From Sweltsa coloradensis (taxonomy: Eukaryota; Arthropoda; Insecta; Plecoptera; Chloroperlidae), in contig JAMZAV010011000.1 in NCBI GenBank assembly GCA_024449915.1, forward strand, positions 1 through 64,000: DNA of 64,000 nt, given 5' to 3'. The first letter of the stretch is position 1, and each line of letters starts with the position of its first letter. Shown here piece by piece: positions 62,128-64,000 of this stretch. A program made the position numbers and the translations under genes. The notes beneath the pieces are model-generated. The model saw only the letters and a list, made by a program, of their open reading frames with translations, was not told the DNA's origin and made no database searches.

Positions 62128-62595
62128 CCTCCCCCCAACCCCAAGCATAAATGCTTCCAAATGCTCCTGTGATATAGTGTTTAGCAGTCTGTTTTTTTTA
62201 CGTACTTCAAAATTGAAAAAGTGCGTTCGCATGCTACTTGGGTAGTTGATCTGGTAAGAAGAAATTTGAAAGCTAATTAAACATTGGAATATGCATTAGA
62301 AAATAAATTGTACTTGACAAGAACTTGATACCCGCACGATGCACATCCCTTGCACGATGTTAGTGTAGTTTTCTCAAGTTCAAATAAATCGCGATCATTC
62401 TTATCGGTTTCATTCGCAGTAGTGTTATTTGAACTCGCTTCTGATGCATTATCGTCTGCCTCTGCATCTTCCTTCTCCTTATCATCGACCGTTACGATGG
62501 TATATTTATCGGGGGCTGCTCATTGTAAGACGTCCCATTTATTTGTTGAGGCAAAATGCTCGTCTCTGAGAGTTTCAAAGGACACAGCGCACAGC
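62128..62595 (-). pseudogene. hAT transposase C-terminal exon
   Basis: From MLCAVSFETLRDEHF an acidic linker (DDKEKEDAEADDNASE) leads to CKGCASCGYQVLVKYNLFSN. Then, across a stop, LLTRSTTQVACERTFFNFE and LLNTISQEHLEAFML. 'tq..cERsFs.LK..k..lR..m.QehL' is the hAT dimerisation block, in the ZMYM1-like subgroup. It joins the gypsy piece without spacer near 62125. Confidence 0.65.
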
Positions 62596-62599
62596 ATAT

Positions 62600-62985
62600 T
62601 ATTTAATTATTACTGTACTAGTCCAGTGTAAGTGTGTGGGAAAATACGTTAAAATTTAAAAAGTGCAAAAAGTAACAACAGGAAGGTTAAAAACTAAGAT
62701 TTTAGCGGTAAGCTTTGATGTTCGTTTTGTACGATATATTTCCCGAAAAAACGATAATTTCAGAGCCCCCGTACGACAATGTGGTTTTATAAATCTGGCA
62801 ACACTGCAGCAGCCTCGACTCGCAGTTGATCTGTTGTTCTTGTCTCAGGCAGACGTGTTTTGTCCACGCTCTTCGTTCTGGTCTCATTGGGCCTCCACAG
62901 TACACAGAGTGAGCTTCTGTTGCTGCTGCATGTGTTGCTGTTCAAGTCTTTGACTGACCTCGTTCTTATTCATCATTTTGTTTAA
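62600..62985. other. No recognised gene
   Basis: A 96-codon plus ORF at 62663-62953 ends with Cys-rich text that leads into the satellite-like units; no motif recognised. Confidence 0.35.
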
Positions 62986-62989
62986 TGTT

Positions 62990-63440
62990 TGCTTTCTTCA
63001 GAAGGTTGTTTGTTCTGTCCAGACTGGAAGGTTTAGTTCTCTCTTTATTCTGTTCTGCTCAGTGTTGTGCTCCGTCTGTTCCGTCAGTGCAGCCTGAGGA
63101 GTTGATGTTCAGAAAGTGCTAGGTTCTGTTCAATGTGAGATTAGTGCTTTGACACAGTTTATGTGTTGTTCTTTTTCCGCTCTTAGTTCCGCCCTTGTTC
63201 GGACTCCACAGCACATGACGTTGGCTTCTGTTTCTGCTGAATGTGTTTCAGTTAGACGTCTAGTTATCTTTAAGAGAATGTCTGTTCTGTCAAGACTGAA
63301 AGTTTTTTTGCTAGTAAAGCGTTGTGTGATCTCAGTGTTGTTTGGTCGGTGTTTGCCTCTGTTCAGTGCGAGATTAGAGGCTTGACACACTATTGTGGTG
63401 CTGAGTTCTGTGCTGTTTTTTGTTGTTGTAAAGAGTTATA
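62990..63440 (+). repeat. Two diverged units of the left-edge tandem repeat
   Basis: 63000-63160 and 63250-63440 carry GTCTGTTCTGTCAAGACT, GTGATCTCAGTGTTGT, TTCAGTGCGAGATTAGAGG and GTGCTGTTTTTTGTTGTT in the order seen at 2280-3660. Divergence is higher than within the left array. Confidence 0.75.
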
Positions 63441-64000
63441 CATTTAATTTATAAAACTGGTTTAAATTACTGAAGAGGGTTATCTAAATCAAACACATGT
63501 CATCATGCAACATCGATATGACCTCGCCGACCCGCACCTTTAGACCACCATCTACACAGGCTGGTGTCGGACGTATCAGAAGTATGCACCTGTTCTGGTG
63601 TGCTGTTAATATATATTGACGGACAACAATAGTTAATTGAATACGATATGCCTGCCTATAGGTTAATAAATTTCTAGGGACGATTCACAACTACAGATTA
63701 TTGTTCTATTTTCAATAAACAGACCTACCAGGATATTTACAACTGTGAAACATTTGATATAGTACATTTAACCTCCTCATGCTCAAAGATGTACACTCAA
63801 AGTTGCGTCTCGTTTACTGCGTTTGAGGTAAAATGTACCATTTTACAGTTAGTCCTTAGTAAAAGAAAAATCCCTGAAAATGTGATATCTGCAACAATAT
63901 AGTGTCGTCACGATGAACCTCACCTACATATCTTCATATATTACCTGCAACCAATTAATTACACACCTTAAATCACCTGCGCCACTGTCATCAACACGAT
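63441..64000 (+). repeat. Edge repeat, right copy
   Basis: GATATGACCTCGCCG at about 63518 and TGTCGTCACGAT...AATTAC...CACTGTCATC at 63903-64000 match 444-458 and 314-415. The window ends inside the match. Confidence 0.6.

Overview
The window is metazoan nuclear DNA. Coding signal is broken into exon-like pieces with GT-AG splice sites, intergenic DNA is AT-rich, and nearly all recognisable protein homology belongs to animal-type transposable elements: CR1-like and Jockey-like LINEs, Penelope-like elements with GIY-YIG, a DIRS/Ngaro-type RT-RNase H, Ty3/gypsy gag and integrase pieces, pogo-like and hAT transposases, tRNA- and 5S-derived SINEs, and MITEs. A marine invertebrate is the best guess. 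A LINE with a 2A peptide and a PHD finger, together with a frequent TAGGCCTA palindrome, fits deuterostome invertebrates such as echinoderms or hemichordates, but the species cannot be fixed from this sequence. No rRNA operon, CRISPR array or complete ordinary host gene is recognised. Layout: 0-5 kb holds a higher-order tandem repeat (units of about 388 bp) that runs into a SMYD-like SET-domain remnant. 5-9.3 kb is a nearly full-length but frameshifted LINE on the minus strand, with a 2A ribosome-skipping motif and PHD finger in front of its endonuclease and RT. 9.3-15.5 kb is a graveyard: zinc-knuckle gag, P-element-like exon, LINE tail, hAT, a TTAA-flanked MITE holding a 5S-derived SINE, and one unknown exon. 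15.5-23.4 kb, 44-47.5 kb and 54.5-60.6 kb are related segmental copies. They carry a broken pogo-like transposon already containing an insertion of a short retroelement (called R1 here), a LINE RT lacking its YADD block, and exon-like pieces of an unknown gene with a BEN-like end. 23.4-27.5 kb is a separate, nearly intact pogo-like transposon (TA target duplication, one intron) interrupted only by a 911-bp foldback element; the related segments at 55.8 and 58.5 kb preserve the empty site. 28-34 kb holds LINE ORF1, DIRS-like RT-RH with two nested SINE-type insertions, and two hAT remnants. 34-44 kb has a possible GPCR fragment, a Myb/SANT-like exon cut by a MITE, two YqaJ-type nuclease remnants and an LTR-retrotransposon gag. 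47.5-54.5 kb is a cluster of Penelope-like elements and a tandem pair of about 960-bp units, each carrying a type-I hammerhead ribozyme motif. 60.6-64 kb has a gypsy integrase tail fused to an OTU protease domain, a hAT C-terminus, and satellite-like units related to those at the left edge. How it fits together: almost all autonomous elements are dead through stops, frameshifts, deletions or nesting, and nearly all coding remnants lie on the minus strand while all R1 copies lie on the plus strand. Nesting gives relative ages: R1 entered the pogo-like ORF before that segment was duplicated; the TA-flanked pogo element entered one segment after duplication; the foldback entered that pogo last. 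Many small indels in the duplicated copies may be assembly error, so single frameshifts there should not be over-read.
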